A DNA stretch of 48,516 nt from contig MNEA01000027.1 of assembly GCA_001917435.1 (NCBI GenBank), positions 1 to 48,516 on the forward strand, given 5' to 3'. Position numbers and translations under genes: made by a program. This DNA is from Acidobacteria bacterium 13_2_20CM_2_57_6 (GTDB lineage: Bacteria; Acidobacteriota; Terriglobia; Acidiferrales; UBA7541). The stretch's first letter is position 1. Each line of letters opens with the position of its first letter. Below, piece by piece: positions 16,397 through 27,500 of the stretch. Under the pieces are notes generated by a model. It searched no databases. It worked only from the letters and a program-made list of their open reading frames with translations, and was not told the origin of the DNA.

Positions 16397-18412
16397 ATGA
16401 AGACGCTGTATGCTCGACCGCTATTGGCCGCCATACTGACCGCAACGCTCGTGGGGGGACCTATTTCGCCGGCCTTCGCACAGGATGCGCCGCAAAATCC
16501 CCAAGCAGCGCAGGCCAAGCCGGCCACGGCCATCGTGCCGGTCTCGCTTGGCACCGCGAAATACAACTACACCCGCGCGCCCAAGCCGTTTCCCAACCTG
16601 TTCGCTCCCTACAGCCCGATCAAGATCCCAGCGCCCGTTCTCACCAATTCGCCGCGAATCGACCAGCTCATCCACGAGGGCAAGATAGAGCTAAGCATGC
16701 AAGAAGCGGTAGAGCTGGCGCTCGAAAACAGCCTGGACATCGTGGTGCAACGGTATAACCCGTGGTTCGCGGACGCCGGCATCCTGAAAGCAAACGCGGG
16801 GGGCTTTGGCGGCACTACTCCCGGCGCCGTGTTTGGCGGCTCCTCAGCGAATAACCCGCTGCTCAACTTCGATCCCGTTGTCACCACAGTCCTCACACTC
16901 GATGATCGCAAGTCCCCTATCAATAACCCTCTGACTTCCGGTACAGGCACGGGCATTTCCTCGCTTGCAGCCCTGGCTACCCACACGTCCATCTTCAATG
17001 TTCAATACGCCCAAGGATTCGCAACGGGAACCACCTTCTTCACGGCGTGGGATAACACGCGGAATTCGGCGTCCTTGAGCGCCAACCTCTTCAATCCCTC
17101 CGTGCAAACGACGATTTTTGCCGGGTTCCAGCAACAGTTGCTGAACGGCTTCGGGCGTTCCGTCGGAACGCGCAACATCCGCATCGCGAAGAACAACCGC
17201 AAGATTGCCGACTGGGCCTTCACCCAGCAAGCGATCACCACCGTCACGAACACCATCGCTGCTTATTGGGAGCTGGTTTTCGCCAGGGAAAACGTCAAGG
17301 TTCAGCAGCAAGCTGTGACGGTGGCCGAAAAGCTTTACAACGACAACAGGAAGCAACTCGAAATCGGAACAATGGCGCCGCTCGACGTCACCCGCGCAGA
17401 GTCCGAACTGGCCACCGATCGCCAGAACCTGATTGTGGCGCAAACCGTGCAACTTCAAGATCAGCAGACTCTCAAGAACGCCATCAGCAAGAATCCCCTG
17501 GCGCCTAATTTCGTAAACGTGGAGATCGTTCCCACGGACCTACCTTCGCGCCCGGAGGCCATCGAAGCTCCCACTTTTGAGGACGCCGTTAAGGAAGCAT
17601 TTGCAAAGAGACCGGAATTGCAGGAAGAAGCGCTCAACTTGTTAAATGGAGAGATCGACCTAAAAGCCACGCGTAACGCCCTGCTACCAACCGCCACACT
17701 GACCGCTCAATACAGTTCGGTCGGACTTGCCGGTAACCAGGCACAGTTCACCACCGCTACTGTGGCAGGAGCTCCTGTCGTGGACGCAAACGGCAATCCC
17801 GTGCCCGGCGACTTTCTTCCTGCGACGCGATTCACGCCAAACGGCGTCGCGCAGGCCGGTTTCAGCGACGCCTTGAGCTCGGCCTTTCACAACAACTTCC
17901 CGGACTACCAGATATCGTTGAACGTGCAGATCCCCATCCGCAACCGCTCGGCGCAGGCGGACAATCAGCGCGCTATCCTGACGCAGCGTTGGCTCGAAGC
18001 GCAGTTGCAGCAAATGAAAAACGCTGCGCTGCTCGACGTCCGCAACACCTACATTGCCCTGACGCAGGACCGCGCCCAGGTCGATGCCGCCAGCAAGGCG
18101 CGCGAACTGCAGCAGCAGACCTTTGATGCCGAGCAGAAAAAGTATCAGCTGGGCGCGTCTACTGTTTACCTCGTCATTCAGACGCAGCGCGACCTCATCA
18201 ACGCGCAAGGCACGGAACTTCGTGCTTTGGCCAACCTCGCCGAGGCCAAGGCCAATTACGAGCGCGCCGTCGGACGCACCCTCGAAGTCAATCGCGTCAC
18301 CATCGCCGATGCCAAGACTGGCGAAGCGGAGCGCGAGACGCTTATCCCCGGCACCTTGCATGGACAAGTCGTTGGCACGGAGAAACTTTCGTTCAACACA
18401 GGCCAAAAGTAG
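16397..18412 (+). CDS. TolC-family outer membrane efflux channel
   Basis: The protein has 671 residues from the ATG at 16397, which has AAGGAG 5 nt upstream. A signal peptide ends PISPAFAQ. After a Pro-rich linker the protein has the two repeated outer-membrane-efflux halves: MQEAVELALENSLDIVVQRYN opening the first, and a helical stretch VQQQAVTVAEKLYNDNRKQLEIGTM ... LDVTRAESELAT. The second half (about 380-640) contains FPDYQISLNVQIPIRNR and ends NLAEAKANYERAVGRTLEV. It would form the outer channel of an RND, ABC or MFS pump. No inner-membrane or adaptor gene is adjacent, so the partners must be elsewhere. It is longer than E. coli TolC (about 490) because of inserted loops. Confidence 0.93.
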   Translation: MKTLYARPLLAAILTATLVGGPISPAFAQDAPQNPQAAQAKPATAIVPVSLGTAKYNYTRAPKPFPNLFAPYSPIKIPAPVLTNSPRIDQLIHEGKIELSMQEAVELALENSLDIVVQRYNPWFADAGILKANAGGFGGTTPGAVFGGSSANNPLLNFDPVVTTVLTLDDRKSPINNPLTSGTGTGISSLAALATHTSIFNVQYAQGFATGTTFFTAWDNTRNSASLSANLFNPSVQTTIFAGFQQQLLNGFGRSVGTRNIRIAKNNRKIADWAFTQQAITTVTNTIAAYWELVFARENVKVQQQAVTVAEKLYNDNRKQLEIGTMAPLDVTRAESELATDRQNLIVAQTVQLQDQQTLKNAISKNPLAPNFVNVEIVPTDLPSRPEAIEAPTFEDAVKEAFAKRPELQEEALNLLNGEIDLKATRNALLPTATLTAQYSSVGLAGNQAQFTTATVAGAPVVDANGNPVPGDFLPATRFTPNGVAQAGFSDALSSAFHNNFPDYQISLNVQIPIRNRSAQADNQRAILTQRWLEAQLQQMKNAALLDVRNTYIALTQDRAQVDAASKARELQQQTFDAEQKKYQLGASTVYLVIQTQRDLINAQGTELRALANLAEAKANYERAVGRTLEVNRVTIADAKTGEAERETLIPGTLHGQVVGTEKLSFNTGQK

Positions 18413-18434
18413 GTCTCGCAGGCTACAATTCCTA

Positions 18435-18470
18435 ACGGTCCGGACGCTTGCGTCCGGGCCGTTCTTTTTT
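18435..18470 (+). terminator. Intrinsic terminator after the tolC-like gene
   Basis: The hairpin CCGGACG-CTTG-CGTCCGG is extended by ACGG with CCGT and followed by TTCTTTTTT. It is well formed and separates the efflux gene from the mutase operon. Confidence 0.88.
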
Positions 18471-18609
18471 GCTTTGGACTCGCGCTTCTTGGTTCCCTTT
18501 TCTGGTTACGGCATCCCCGCCGCACTTGCCCCTTCCCTACCTTTCGCATAGCATGGAATTCTCAGGCGATTTATATCGTTGCCTGATGCCGTTCTCGGGA
18601 GCAATGCGC

Positions 18610-20328
<1,719 letters not shown>

Positions 20329-20331
20329 CCC

Positions 20332-20733
20332 ATGCCCGAAAAAAAAATCCGAGTCTTAATCGCCAAGCCGGGCCTGGACGGTCACGACCGCGGCGCGAAA
20401 ATCATCGCCCGTGCCTTGCGCGACGCCGGAATGGAAGTGGTCTACACCGGCCTGCGCCAGACCCCGGAGATGATCGCCTCCGCCGCCGTCCAGGAAGACG
20501 TCGACGTCATCGGCCTCTCCATCCTTTCCGGCGCGCACAACACCATCTGCCCCCAGCTCATGAAACTCCTCCATGAGAAAGGCATGAACGATGTCACCGT
20601 TCTTGTCGGAGGCATCATCCCCGAAGCCGACATCCCCGCCCTGAAGCAATCCGGCATTGCTGAAATCTTCCTCCCCGGAACTTCTACACAAGACATCGTG
20701 GACTTCATCCACAAGCGCGTGGCGCTCTCTTAG
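20332..20733 (+). CDS. icmB: Cobalamin-binding small subunit of the acyl-CoA mutase (IcmB type)
   Basis: The protein has 133 residues and carries the B12-binding fold. DGHDRG at residues 16-21 is the DxHxxG motif, with His18 as the lower cobalt ligand (base-off, His-on binding). [10 protein letters not shown] and [10 protein letters not shown] are the other conserved loops. The ATG lies 3 nt after the large subunit stop, so the two are one operon. The size matches IcmB (136 residues) and the C-terminal domain of fused mutases. No MeaB-type GTPase chaperone is adjacent. Confidence 0.9.
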   Translation: MPEKKIRVLIAKPGLDGHDRGAKIIARALRDAGMEVVYTGLRQTPEMIASAAVQEDVDVIGLSILSGAHNTICPQLMKLLHEKGMNDVTVLVGGIIPEADIPALKQSGIAEIFLPGTSTQDIVDFIHKRVALS

Positions 20734-20770
20734 TTTTCCCGACAGAACTCGAACGCAGAGTTCACAACCA

Positions 20771-21868
20771 TCACTGCTTCCCTCCATCTTTTTGTCTCTG
20801 CTGATATTTCTGCCGCTGCGCGCGATGCATCTGCTTCCATTGCTCCTTTTGTTCGTGCCGCGCTTCGGGATCGACTTTCCTCCGCAGAAATTCCTGCTCG
20901 CGCATCAGTTTTCGCCGATTTTCAAGCCGCGCGGGATCGAGCGTTCCCGCATCCAGCGCTGCCTGCACCGCGCATCCCGGCTCCCCTTCATGACGGCAAT
21001 CGCCGAATCGGCACTTCCCCGCCAGCGCGTTAATGTCCGCAAAAACTTGTGCAACGCCGTCTTCCGCGTCCCACAGTTGCATCTCGCGCAAACCGGGCGT
21101 GTCCATCAACAACGCGCCGGCCGGCAAAATGAACAACTCCCTGCTTGTCGTGGTGTGCCGTCCCCGGCTATCGCTCTCGCGCACTGGGTGCACTTCTTGC
21201 ACCGTCTGCCCCAGCAGCCGGTTCACAATCGTTGACTTCCCTACTCCTGATGACCCCAGCAACACCAGCGTTTGCCCGGGCCTCAAAAACTCCTCCAGTT
21301 CACCAAAACCGTCGCCGGTTTTCGCGCTCACAACACACACGGCCGTGCCAACTGTGACGCGCTCCATCTCGGCCGCCCTCGCGCACGCTTCTTCGCAAGT
21401 GTCCGCTTTGTTCAAAACGATCACGGGCTTCGCTCCGGATTCCCAGCACTGTGCGAGGTACCGTTCCACGCGACGCGGATTGAAATCGTCGTCCAATGCC
21501 GACACCAGCAGCGCCGTGTCCACATTCGCCGCAATCACCTGCTCTTCTATTCTCTTCCCCGGGGACTTGCGCACAAACTTGCTCCGCCTAGCCAAAACCT
21601 CCTGTATCACCGCGGTCGTGCTCGGGTCATGTAGTTCCGCCGCCACCCAATCGCCCACTGCCGGCCAGTCCGCGCCTTCGTCTGCCGCGAGACGCAGCTT
21701 GCCGCTGGCTTCCGCCGAGCGTTCACCGAACTCTCCCGCGACGCACCAGAATTTGCGTTGCTGCGCAATCACGCGCGCCGGTACCGCAGTCTTCCAGCCG
21801 CCGCACTGCCAAAACGCCTCAAAGTACGAATTCCATCCCCAACCCGTAAGTGCTCCAGTAATAGACAC
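20771..21868 (-). CDS. rsgA: Ribosome small-subunit-dependent GTPase RsgA
   Basis: The protein has 365 residues. It is a circularly permuted GTPase that helps late 30S subunit maturation. The motif order is permuted: NKAD (G4) precedes GSSGVGKST (G1), and DTPGLRE (G3) comes after. The C-terminal zinc site is CRFGDCRHEGEPGC, and the tail is strongly basic. I chose the GTG at 21868 because GGGAGGA lies about 6 nt upstream and the protein then begins VSITGALTGWGWNSYF, close to homologues; an ATG 7 codons earlier (21889) overlaps that Shine-Dalgarno. It is convergent with icmB. Confidence 0.95.
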   Translation of the reverse strand: MSITGALTGWGWNSYFEAFWQCGGWKTAVPARVIAQQRKFWCVAGEFGERSAEASGKLRLAADEGADWPAVGDWVAAELHDPSTTAVIQEVLARRSKFVRKSPGKRIEEQVIAANVDTALLVSALDDDFNPRRVERYLAQCWESGAKPVIVLNKADTCEEACARAAEMERVTVGTAVCVVSAKTGDGFGELEEFLRPGQTLVLLGSSGVGKSTIVNRLLGQTVQEVHPVRESDSRGRHTTTSRELFILPAGALLMDTPGLREMQLWDAEDGVAQVFADINALAGKCRFGDCRHEGEPGCAVQAALDAGTLDPARLENRRKLMREQEFLRRKVDPEARHEQKEQWKQMHRAQRQKYQQRQKDGGKQ

Positions 21869-22159
21869 GGAAAAATCCTCCCGGGGCATTCGTGCAGCAC
21901 ACAGCTGCAGCTAGCGCCAAATCAAAACAACATTCGTTTTAATCGGTTGGAATTGCGGGAGGGATGCTGCGGTCAGTTTCTGCCAGCCGCGGAGACACAC
22001 CCACCCGCGAGAACTTTGCTAGTAGTTCGCACAGGCGCCTCCGTGGCTCAAATTGGCCGTCCTTCCCTGGTCAGAAGAAGGCCGAGGTCAAATCATAGTT
22101 GCGAGAGTGGAACTCGTCAATCTGCAATTGTCTAAGGAGTAGGCCATTCGGAACATGTG

Positions 22160-22639
22160 TCACACCTGCGCTAGGTAACGGCTCCATTCCTTCGATTCAG
22201 CCAACTTCCTCAAAATGACATTGCGATGAACCAGGAATCGCTCCATGTAAGCACGCAGGAATAGCTGATCTACAATTTTGCCGAGAATCCCTATTGGCGA
22301 CTGAAACTCAAAACGATCATTCATCTGAGTACCTGTTGGATGCTCCAAAAACTCGTGGTCGTGTTTCATGCTTTTGAATGCGCCCGCGACCATAATGTCC
22401 TGAAAATGTTGTGGACGATTGAATTCAGTCACTCGAACCGTCAGTCGTTGCCTTAGTCCCAAATGGCGAGCTTCCCAGGTCACTTCGTCGTTGAGGCCAA
22501 TGAGCCCCGTGGTCACGCCTGCGATTGCCCGCTCGCTGGTTCCTTCCGTCGAGTCTTGGTGAGCATCAATGCTGCGGGCGAGATCGAACACCCTTTCCCT
22601 TGGCGCAGAAATCACTGTAGAAAGCTCGATGACTGGCAT
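22160..22639 (-). CDS. SRPBCC (START-like) ligand-binding family protein
   Basis: The protein has 159 residues from the ATG at 22639; a GTG three codons earlier is possible. The opening IELSTVISAPRERVFDLA is typical of the SRPBCC fold (beta strand then helix), and the mid-part EVTWEARHLGLRQRLTVRVTEF fits the central sheet. The C-terminal helix FLRAYMERFLVHRNVILRKLA closes the cavity. Members bind hydrophobic ligands; some are called cell-division inhibitor-like, but the function here is unknown. The base composition looks somewhat more AT-rich than the neighbours. Confidence 0.8.
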   Translation of the reverse strand: MPVIELSTVISAPRERVFDLARSIDAHQDSTEGTSERAIAGVTTGLIGLNDEVTWEARHLGLRQRLTVRVTEFNRPQHFQDIMVAGAFKSMKHDHEFLEHPTGTQMNDRFEFQSPIGILGKIVDQLFLRAYMERFLVHRNVILRKLAESKEWSRYLAQV

Positions 22640-22691
22640 GACCGCCACGCACCCGTCTCACATCTAGGTTCGCTAGGCTAAATCGGCGGTG

Positions 22692-25571
22692 CTACTTCAC
22701 AACCTTCCCGTCCGTGTCTCGAACCTCGACTTTGCCCAAATTCAGCTTCTTCATGTCCTCTTCGATCTTCGCGCGGTCGCCGACCGCAAGTACGATCATC
22801 TTTTCCGGCTGAATGTATTTCTTCGCCACGGCCTGCGCTTGCTCGACCGTCACCGCATTAATACGCTCCGGCAGCGTCGAAAAATAATCCAGCGGCAGAT
22901 TGTACGTAAACAGTTCCGCGAACGTCGCCGCCGCTTCCGTTCCGCGCTCGAACCGTCCCGGCAGCGACCGCGCGATGGAATCCTTCGAGAGGATCAGTTC
23001 CGCCGGCGTCATTTGCGTGTCGCGCATGCGTTTCAATTCGTTGAACACTTCCGTTGTCGCCGGAGCGGTCACGTCCGTCCGCACATCGGAAAACACGATG
23101 AACGGTCCCGGCGACCGGTGATACCGGAAGAACGATCCCGCTCCGTACGTGTACCCATGCGCTTCGCGCAGGTTCATGTTGATGCGGCTCGAGAACAGTC
23201 CGCCGAGGTCCGTGTTCATCACTTCCACCGGCACGTAGTCCGGCGTTGATCGCGCCAAGCCCATTGAGAAGCACACCAGAGTCGTCTGTGGCGCCCCCGG
23301 ACGGTCCACCAGAATCAGCTTCGCGTCTGTTGTCTCCGGAGTTGCCAGCGCTGGCGGCGCCGGCCGCCCCGACTTCCAAGCGCCAAACTGTTTTTCCAGT
23401 AGCGGCTTCAACGTTGCCAGTTTGATGTTCCCCGTCACCACCAGCGCCGCATCGTCCGGGAAATAATTCTGCCTCCAGAACTTCTCCAGGTCGTCGCGCG
23501 AAATCGCCTGGATCGATTCCGTCGTGCCGCTGTCCGGATAGCCATACGAATGCCGCGGCCCAAAGAGCGCCGACGCCAGCACCCGGCTCGCGAGGGAAAA
23601 CGGCTCGTCTTTTTCCTGGACAATGCTGGTCAGCCGTTCCGAGCGCACTCGTTCCAATTCATCCTTTGGAAAGCTCGGGTGCAGCGCTACGTCCGCGAGC
23701 AATTCCAGCGCATCGGGAAAATTTCTGGTCAGCGAACGCGTGGAGATTCCCGTCGTGTCTGTCCCCGCTCCGGAACTCAGCGTCGCGCCCAGGTCCGCCG
23801 CGCGATCGGCAATTTGCAGCGCCGAACGGGTGGTGGTTCCCTGCTGCAGCATTCGCGCCGTCATACTCGCCAGTCCCGGACGATCCACGGGATTCACTCC
23901 GCTTCCCGCGTGCAAAACCAGGTCCGCCGCCACCAGCGGCAGTCCTGGCCTTTCGCTGTACAGCACCGTCAATCCATTCGACAGCTTGAATTTTTCCGGC
24001 ACCGGCAAGTGCAGCGCGCCGGCAGGTCCAGGCTTCGGCGGTTCGTTCCTCCACACCGCGTCGACGTTCACCGGCTCGCCATTGTTCTTGGAGGGATCCT
24101 TTTCCGGCGCCTTCGGAGTCGCCACTTCGGCGCCCAAATCCTGCTTCCCCGGCACTCCATAAACCACCGCACGCTGATTCCCCTTGAGCTGCCCTTCCGC
24201 AAACGCCTGAATCGATTCGGTCGACGCATTTTCGTAGCGTGCAATATCCGCCGCAAGAAAATCCGGCGTGCCCAGAAAATGGTTGTAACTGTTCAAGCGG
24301 TCGGCAACTCCACCGAATCCACCCAGCGTCTCAAGGCCTGCGATGATTCTCGATTCGATCACGTTGCGCGCCCGCATGAGCTCCTCGGCCGTGGGCCCGT
24401 CCTTCCGAAACGCATCCAGCTCCGTGTTGATCATTTTCTCGAGGTCCTCCAGTTTCACGCCGGCTTTGGCCGTCACCTGCACTTCGAACACGGAACCAAG
24501 AATCAGCGATTGCTGATTCACGGACACGTCCTGCGCAATCTGTTTTTCATACACAAGTTTCTTGTACAGTCGGCTGGACTTTCCGCCGCCGAGAATCGTT
24601 GCGACAAGATCTGCCTCGGCGTCGCCCGGCTTGAAAATCGGCGAAGTTAGCCACGCCATGTACACGCGCGGAAGCTGCACGTTGTCCTGTATGACTGTTC
24701 GGCGCTCGGAAGTAATCGGCGGCGTGTGCGCCTTGATCTTCGGGACATCTTCTCCGCGCTTCAGTGGCCCGAAATATTTCTGCACCAGTTCGCGGGCCTT
24801 CTCCGGATCAAAGTCCCCGACAATCGCCAGGCTCGCATTGTTCGGCGCGTAGTACAGCTTGAAGAAATTCCGCACGTCTTCGAGCTTCGCCGATTGAATG
24901 TCCTGGTGCGAACCAATCACTTCGCCATAGTAAGGATGGTCTTTGGGAAAAAGTTGGTGGAATAGACCCTCTTCCACTACGCCGTAAGGAGCGTTTTCCA
25001 CGCTCTGCCGCCGCTCGTTGCGTACCACGTCCTGCTGATTCGAAAGGTTCGCCTGGTCTAGTTTGTCCGGCAAGTAGCCCATGCGGTCGGACTCCAGCCA
25101 CAGCGCCAACTCCAATTGATTCGAAGGCAACGTCTCGAAATAATTCGTGCGGTCGAAATCCGTGGTGCCGTTGATATCCGAAGCGCCCGCGGCTTCCAAA
25201 TAATGAAAGTGCGAACTCCCCGGCACGTGCCGCGAGCCTTCAAACATCATGTGTTCGAATAGATGCGCGAAACCGGTGCGCCCCGGGAGTTCATTCGCCG
25301 GACCCACGTGATACCACAAATTTACCGCCACCATCGGCAGCCGGTGATCTTCGGAAAGGATTACTTCCAGCCCGTTCTCCAGTTTGTATTTTTCGAATTT
25401 CAGTTGCGGCACTGCGAGCGGCGCAGGTTTGGCCGCCGCCGGCTTTGCGCCTGCTTGCGATGTCGATTTGGTTGGCGCCTTTGCCGGCGGCGTCTGCGCC
25501 CCGGCCAAGCTTCCAAACCATACCAAAGCGGTCAAGCCAAACCTGGAAACAATCTTGTAACGCTGCCTCAT
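22692..25571 (-). CDS. Two-domain M16 zinc protease (insulinase/pitrilysin-like), secreted
   Basis: The protein has 959 residues from the ATG at 25571, with AAGGA 8 nt upstream. A signal peptide ends SLAGAQ, and an Ala/Pro-rich linker follows. The N-terminal half carries the inverted zinc motif HLFEH in GRTGFAHLFEHMMFEGS and the distal Glu in ENAPYG. The C-terminal half repeats the fold without the zinc site (LASMTARMLQQGT), as in other two-domain M16 enzymes where one half is inactive. It is a periplasmic protease of unknown substrate. It is divergent from the acyl-CoA operon across about 250 bp. Confidence 0.93.
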   Translation of the reverse strand: MRQRYKIVSRFGLTALVWFGSLAGAQTPPAKAPTKSTSQAGAKPAAAKPAPLAVPQLKFEKYKLENGLEVILSEDHRLPMVAVNLWYHVGPANELPGRTGFAHLFEHMMFEGSRHVPGSSHFHYLEAAGASDINGTTDFDRTNYFETLPSNQLELALWLESDRMGYLPDKLDQANLSNQQDVVRNERRQSVENAPYGVVEEGLFHQLFPKDHPYYGEVIGSHQDIQSAKLEDVRNFFKLYYAPNNASLAIVGDFDPEKARELVQKYFGPLKRGEDVPKIKAHTPPITSERRTVIQDNVQLPRVYMAWLTSPIFKPGDAEADLVATILGGGKSSRLYKKLVYEKQIAQDVSVNQQSLILGSVFEVQVTAKAGVKLEDLEKMINTELDAFRKDGPTAEELMRARNVIESRIIAGLETLGGFGGVADRLNSYNHFLGTPDFLAADIARYENASTESIQAFAEGQLKGNQRAVVYGVPGKQDLGAEVATPKAPEKDPSKNNGEPVNVDAVWRNEPPKPGPAGALHLPVPEKFKLSNGLTVLYSERPGLPLVAADLVLHAGSGVNPVDRPGLASMTARMLQQGTTTRSALQIADRAADLGATLSSGAGTDTTGISTRSLTRNFPDALELLADVALHPSFPKDELERVRSERLTSIVQEKDEPFSLASRVLASALFGPRHSYGYPDSGTTESIQAISRDDLEKFWRQNYFPDDAALVVTGNIKLATLKPLLEKQFGAWKSGRPAPPALATPETTDAKLILVDRPGAPQTTLVCFSMGLARSTPDYVPVEVMNTDLGGLFSSRINMNLREAHGYTYGAGSFFRYHRSPGPFIVFSDVRTDVTAPATTEVFNELKRMRDTQMTPAELILSKDSIARSLPGRFERGTEAAATFAELFTYNLPLDYFSTLPERINAVTVEQAQAVAKKYIQPEKMIVLAVGDRAKIEEDMKKLNLGKVEVRDTDGKVVK

Positions 25572-25822
25572 CACGGAATCCTTTCGAGATTGCACAATTG
25601 GGCGTTCAGCCAGTGGACAGCACTCGCAGGTATCCTCAGTAGCCCCGCTGTTAGCTTACCTTGGTTCTGAACGAGCGCAAGTCTTTTGCGGATTTGAATC
25701 ATGGGAAAAACCGAGGCCGTTCGCACAACAGACAGCAAACCTCGTATACTGTCTCACTGGTTCTTTGCGCTTTGTAATTGGAAATCATTTTTTGACAGCT
25801 CGTTGGTTCGCGAGGTCCACGC

Positions 25823-27499
25823 GTGTCTGCTTCGGTTCTGAAAACCGCCGCCAATCTCAAATCACAGGAATTTGAAAAGAACACCCGCCACATCGTTGAT
25901 TTATTGACAAAAATCAAGAACGAGGAAGAACAAATCCGCCAGGGCGGCGGCGCGAAGGCCGTCGAATCGCAGCACAAAAAGGGGCGCCTGACCGCACGCG
26001 AACGCATCGCCAAACTGCTCGACCCCGGTTCGCAATTTTTTGAATTGGGAATTTACGCCGCTTACGAAATGTATGAAGAGTGGGGCGGCGCGCCGGGCGC
26101 GGGAACGGTGACTGGCCTCGCGAAAGTTTGCGGGCGTACGTTCATGGTGATCGCGAATGACGCCACCGTAAAAGCCGGCGCGTTTTTTCCCATGACCGCG
26201 AAGAAAGTCATTCGCGCCCAAAACATGGCCATCGAAAACAGAATTCCCACAATTTACTTGGTCGATTCCGCGGGAGTTTTTTTGCCGCTCCAGGAAGATG
26301 TTTTTCCGGATACCGACGATTTTGGGCGCGTCTTCCGCAACAACGCGGTCATGTCCGCGATGGGCATTCCGCAAATCACCGCCATCATGGGCATGTGCGT
26401 GGCCGGCGGCGCGTATCTTCCGGTGATGTGCGATCACATTTTGATGACCGAAGGCTCGGGTTTATTTTTGGCGGGCCCCGCGCTGGTGCAGGCCGCCATC
26501 GGACAAAAAACTTCCGCGGAAGACCTTGGCGGCGCGAAAATGCACGCCCAAATCAGCGGCACGGTGGATTTTCGCGAACCGGACGACGATGCGTGCATCG
26601 CGCGCCTTCGGGCGCTCGTGGACAAGATGGGAGCGCCCAACGCTTCGCCCTTCAGCCACGTGAAATCCCGCGAACCGCTATATTCCGGCGAGGACATCTA
26701 CGGAATCTTTTCGAGCGATCCCGGCAAGCAATACGACATGCGGGAAATTATCTCCCGGGTTGTGGACGCCAGCGAGTTCGAAGAATATCGCGCGGAGTAT
26801 GGCGAAACGGTGCTGTGCGGATACGCGCGCGTCGGCGGGTGGGCCGTCGGCATTGTCGCCAATCAAAAAAAACATGTGCAGACGCTGGCGCGCGGCTCGG
26901 ACCAGAAACGTGTCGAATTCGGTGGCGTGATTTATACCGAGTCCGCGGAAAAAGCCGCGCGCTTCATTCTCGATTGCAATCAGAACCGCATCCCGCTTGT
27001 TTTTCTACACGACGTAAACGGCTTCATGGTTGGCAAAGACGCTGAATGGAGTGGCATCATTCGTGCCGGCGCAAAAATGGTGAACGCGGTCGCCAACAGC
27101 GTCGTGCCAAAAATTACCGTGATTTGTGGTGGCAGCTTCGGCGCCGGAAATTACGCCATGTGCGGCAAAGCTTACGACCCGCGTTTCATGTTCGCCTGGC
27201 CCACCGCGCGCTTTGCAGTGATGAGCGGTGACGCCGCGGCCAGCACGCTAGCCGAAATAAAACTAAAGCAACTCGAGCGCGCTGGAAAAAGAGTCGACGA
27301 AAAACAGAAAAAAGAATTGGTCGAATCTGTCCGCGCCACTTACGAACATCAAACCGATCCGCGCTACGCTGCCGCGCGCCTGTGGGTCGACGCCATCATC
27401 GATCCCGCGCACACGCGCGACGCGCTGATCTGGGCCCTCGAAGCCGCCGCGCTCAATCCCGAAGTCCGCGAATTCAAAACCGGCGTTCTGCAGACCTGA
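25823..27499 (+). CDS. Acyl-CoA carboxylase, carboxyltransferase (beta) subunit
   Basis: The protein has 558 residues and starts at GTG with GAGGT about 8 nt upstream. It transfers carboxyl from biotin to an acyl-CoA. The two crotonase-like halves are clear: KKGRLTARERIAKLLDPGS at the start, AGGAYLPVMCDHILMTEGSG in the first, and FGAGNYAMCGKAYDPRFMFAWP in the second. The neighbours (HMG-CoA lyase, enoyl-CoA hydratase) suggest methylcrotonyl-CoA carboxylase for leucine breakdown. Propionyl-CoA carboxylase is the main alternative. The biotin-carrying alpha subunit is not in the window. It is the first gene of a five-gene operon with 1 nt to the next gene. Confidence 0.9.
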   Translation: MSASVLKTAANLKSQEFEKNTRHIVDLLTKIKNEEEQIRQGGGAKAVESQHKKGRLTARERIAKLLDPGSQFFELGIYAAYEMYEEWGGAPGAGTVTGLAKVCGRTFMVIANDATVKAGAFFPMTAKKVIRAQNMAIENRIPTIYLVDSAGVFLPLQEDVFPDTDDFGRVFRNNAVMSAMGIPQITAIMGMCVAGGAYLPVMCDHILMTEGSGLFLAGPALVQAAIGQKTSAEDLGGAKMHAQISGTVDFREPDDDACIARLRALVDKMGAPNASPFSHVKSREPLYSGEDIYGIFSSDPGKQYDMREIISRVVDASEFEEYRAEYGETVLCGYARVGGWAVGIVANQKKHVQTLARGSDQKRVEFGGVIYTESAEKAARFILDCNQNRIPLVFLHDVNGFMVGKDAEWSGIIRAGAKMVNAVANSVVPKITVICGGSFGAGNYAMCGKAYDPRFMFAWPTARFAVMSGDAAASTLAEIKLKQLERAGKRVDEKQKKELVESVRATYEHQTDPRYAAARLWVDAIIDPAHTRDALIWALEAAALNPEVREFKTGVLQT

Positions 27500-27500
27500 C

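Noticed and set aside
18448..18609. Upstream extension of the mutase frame to a TTG
   Set aside because: It would begin inside the intrinsic terminator and adds no family sequence.
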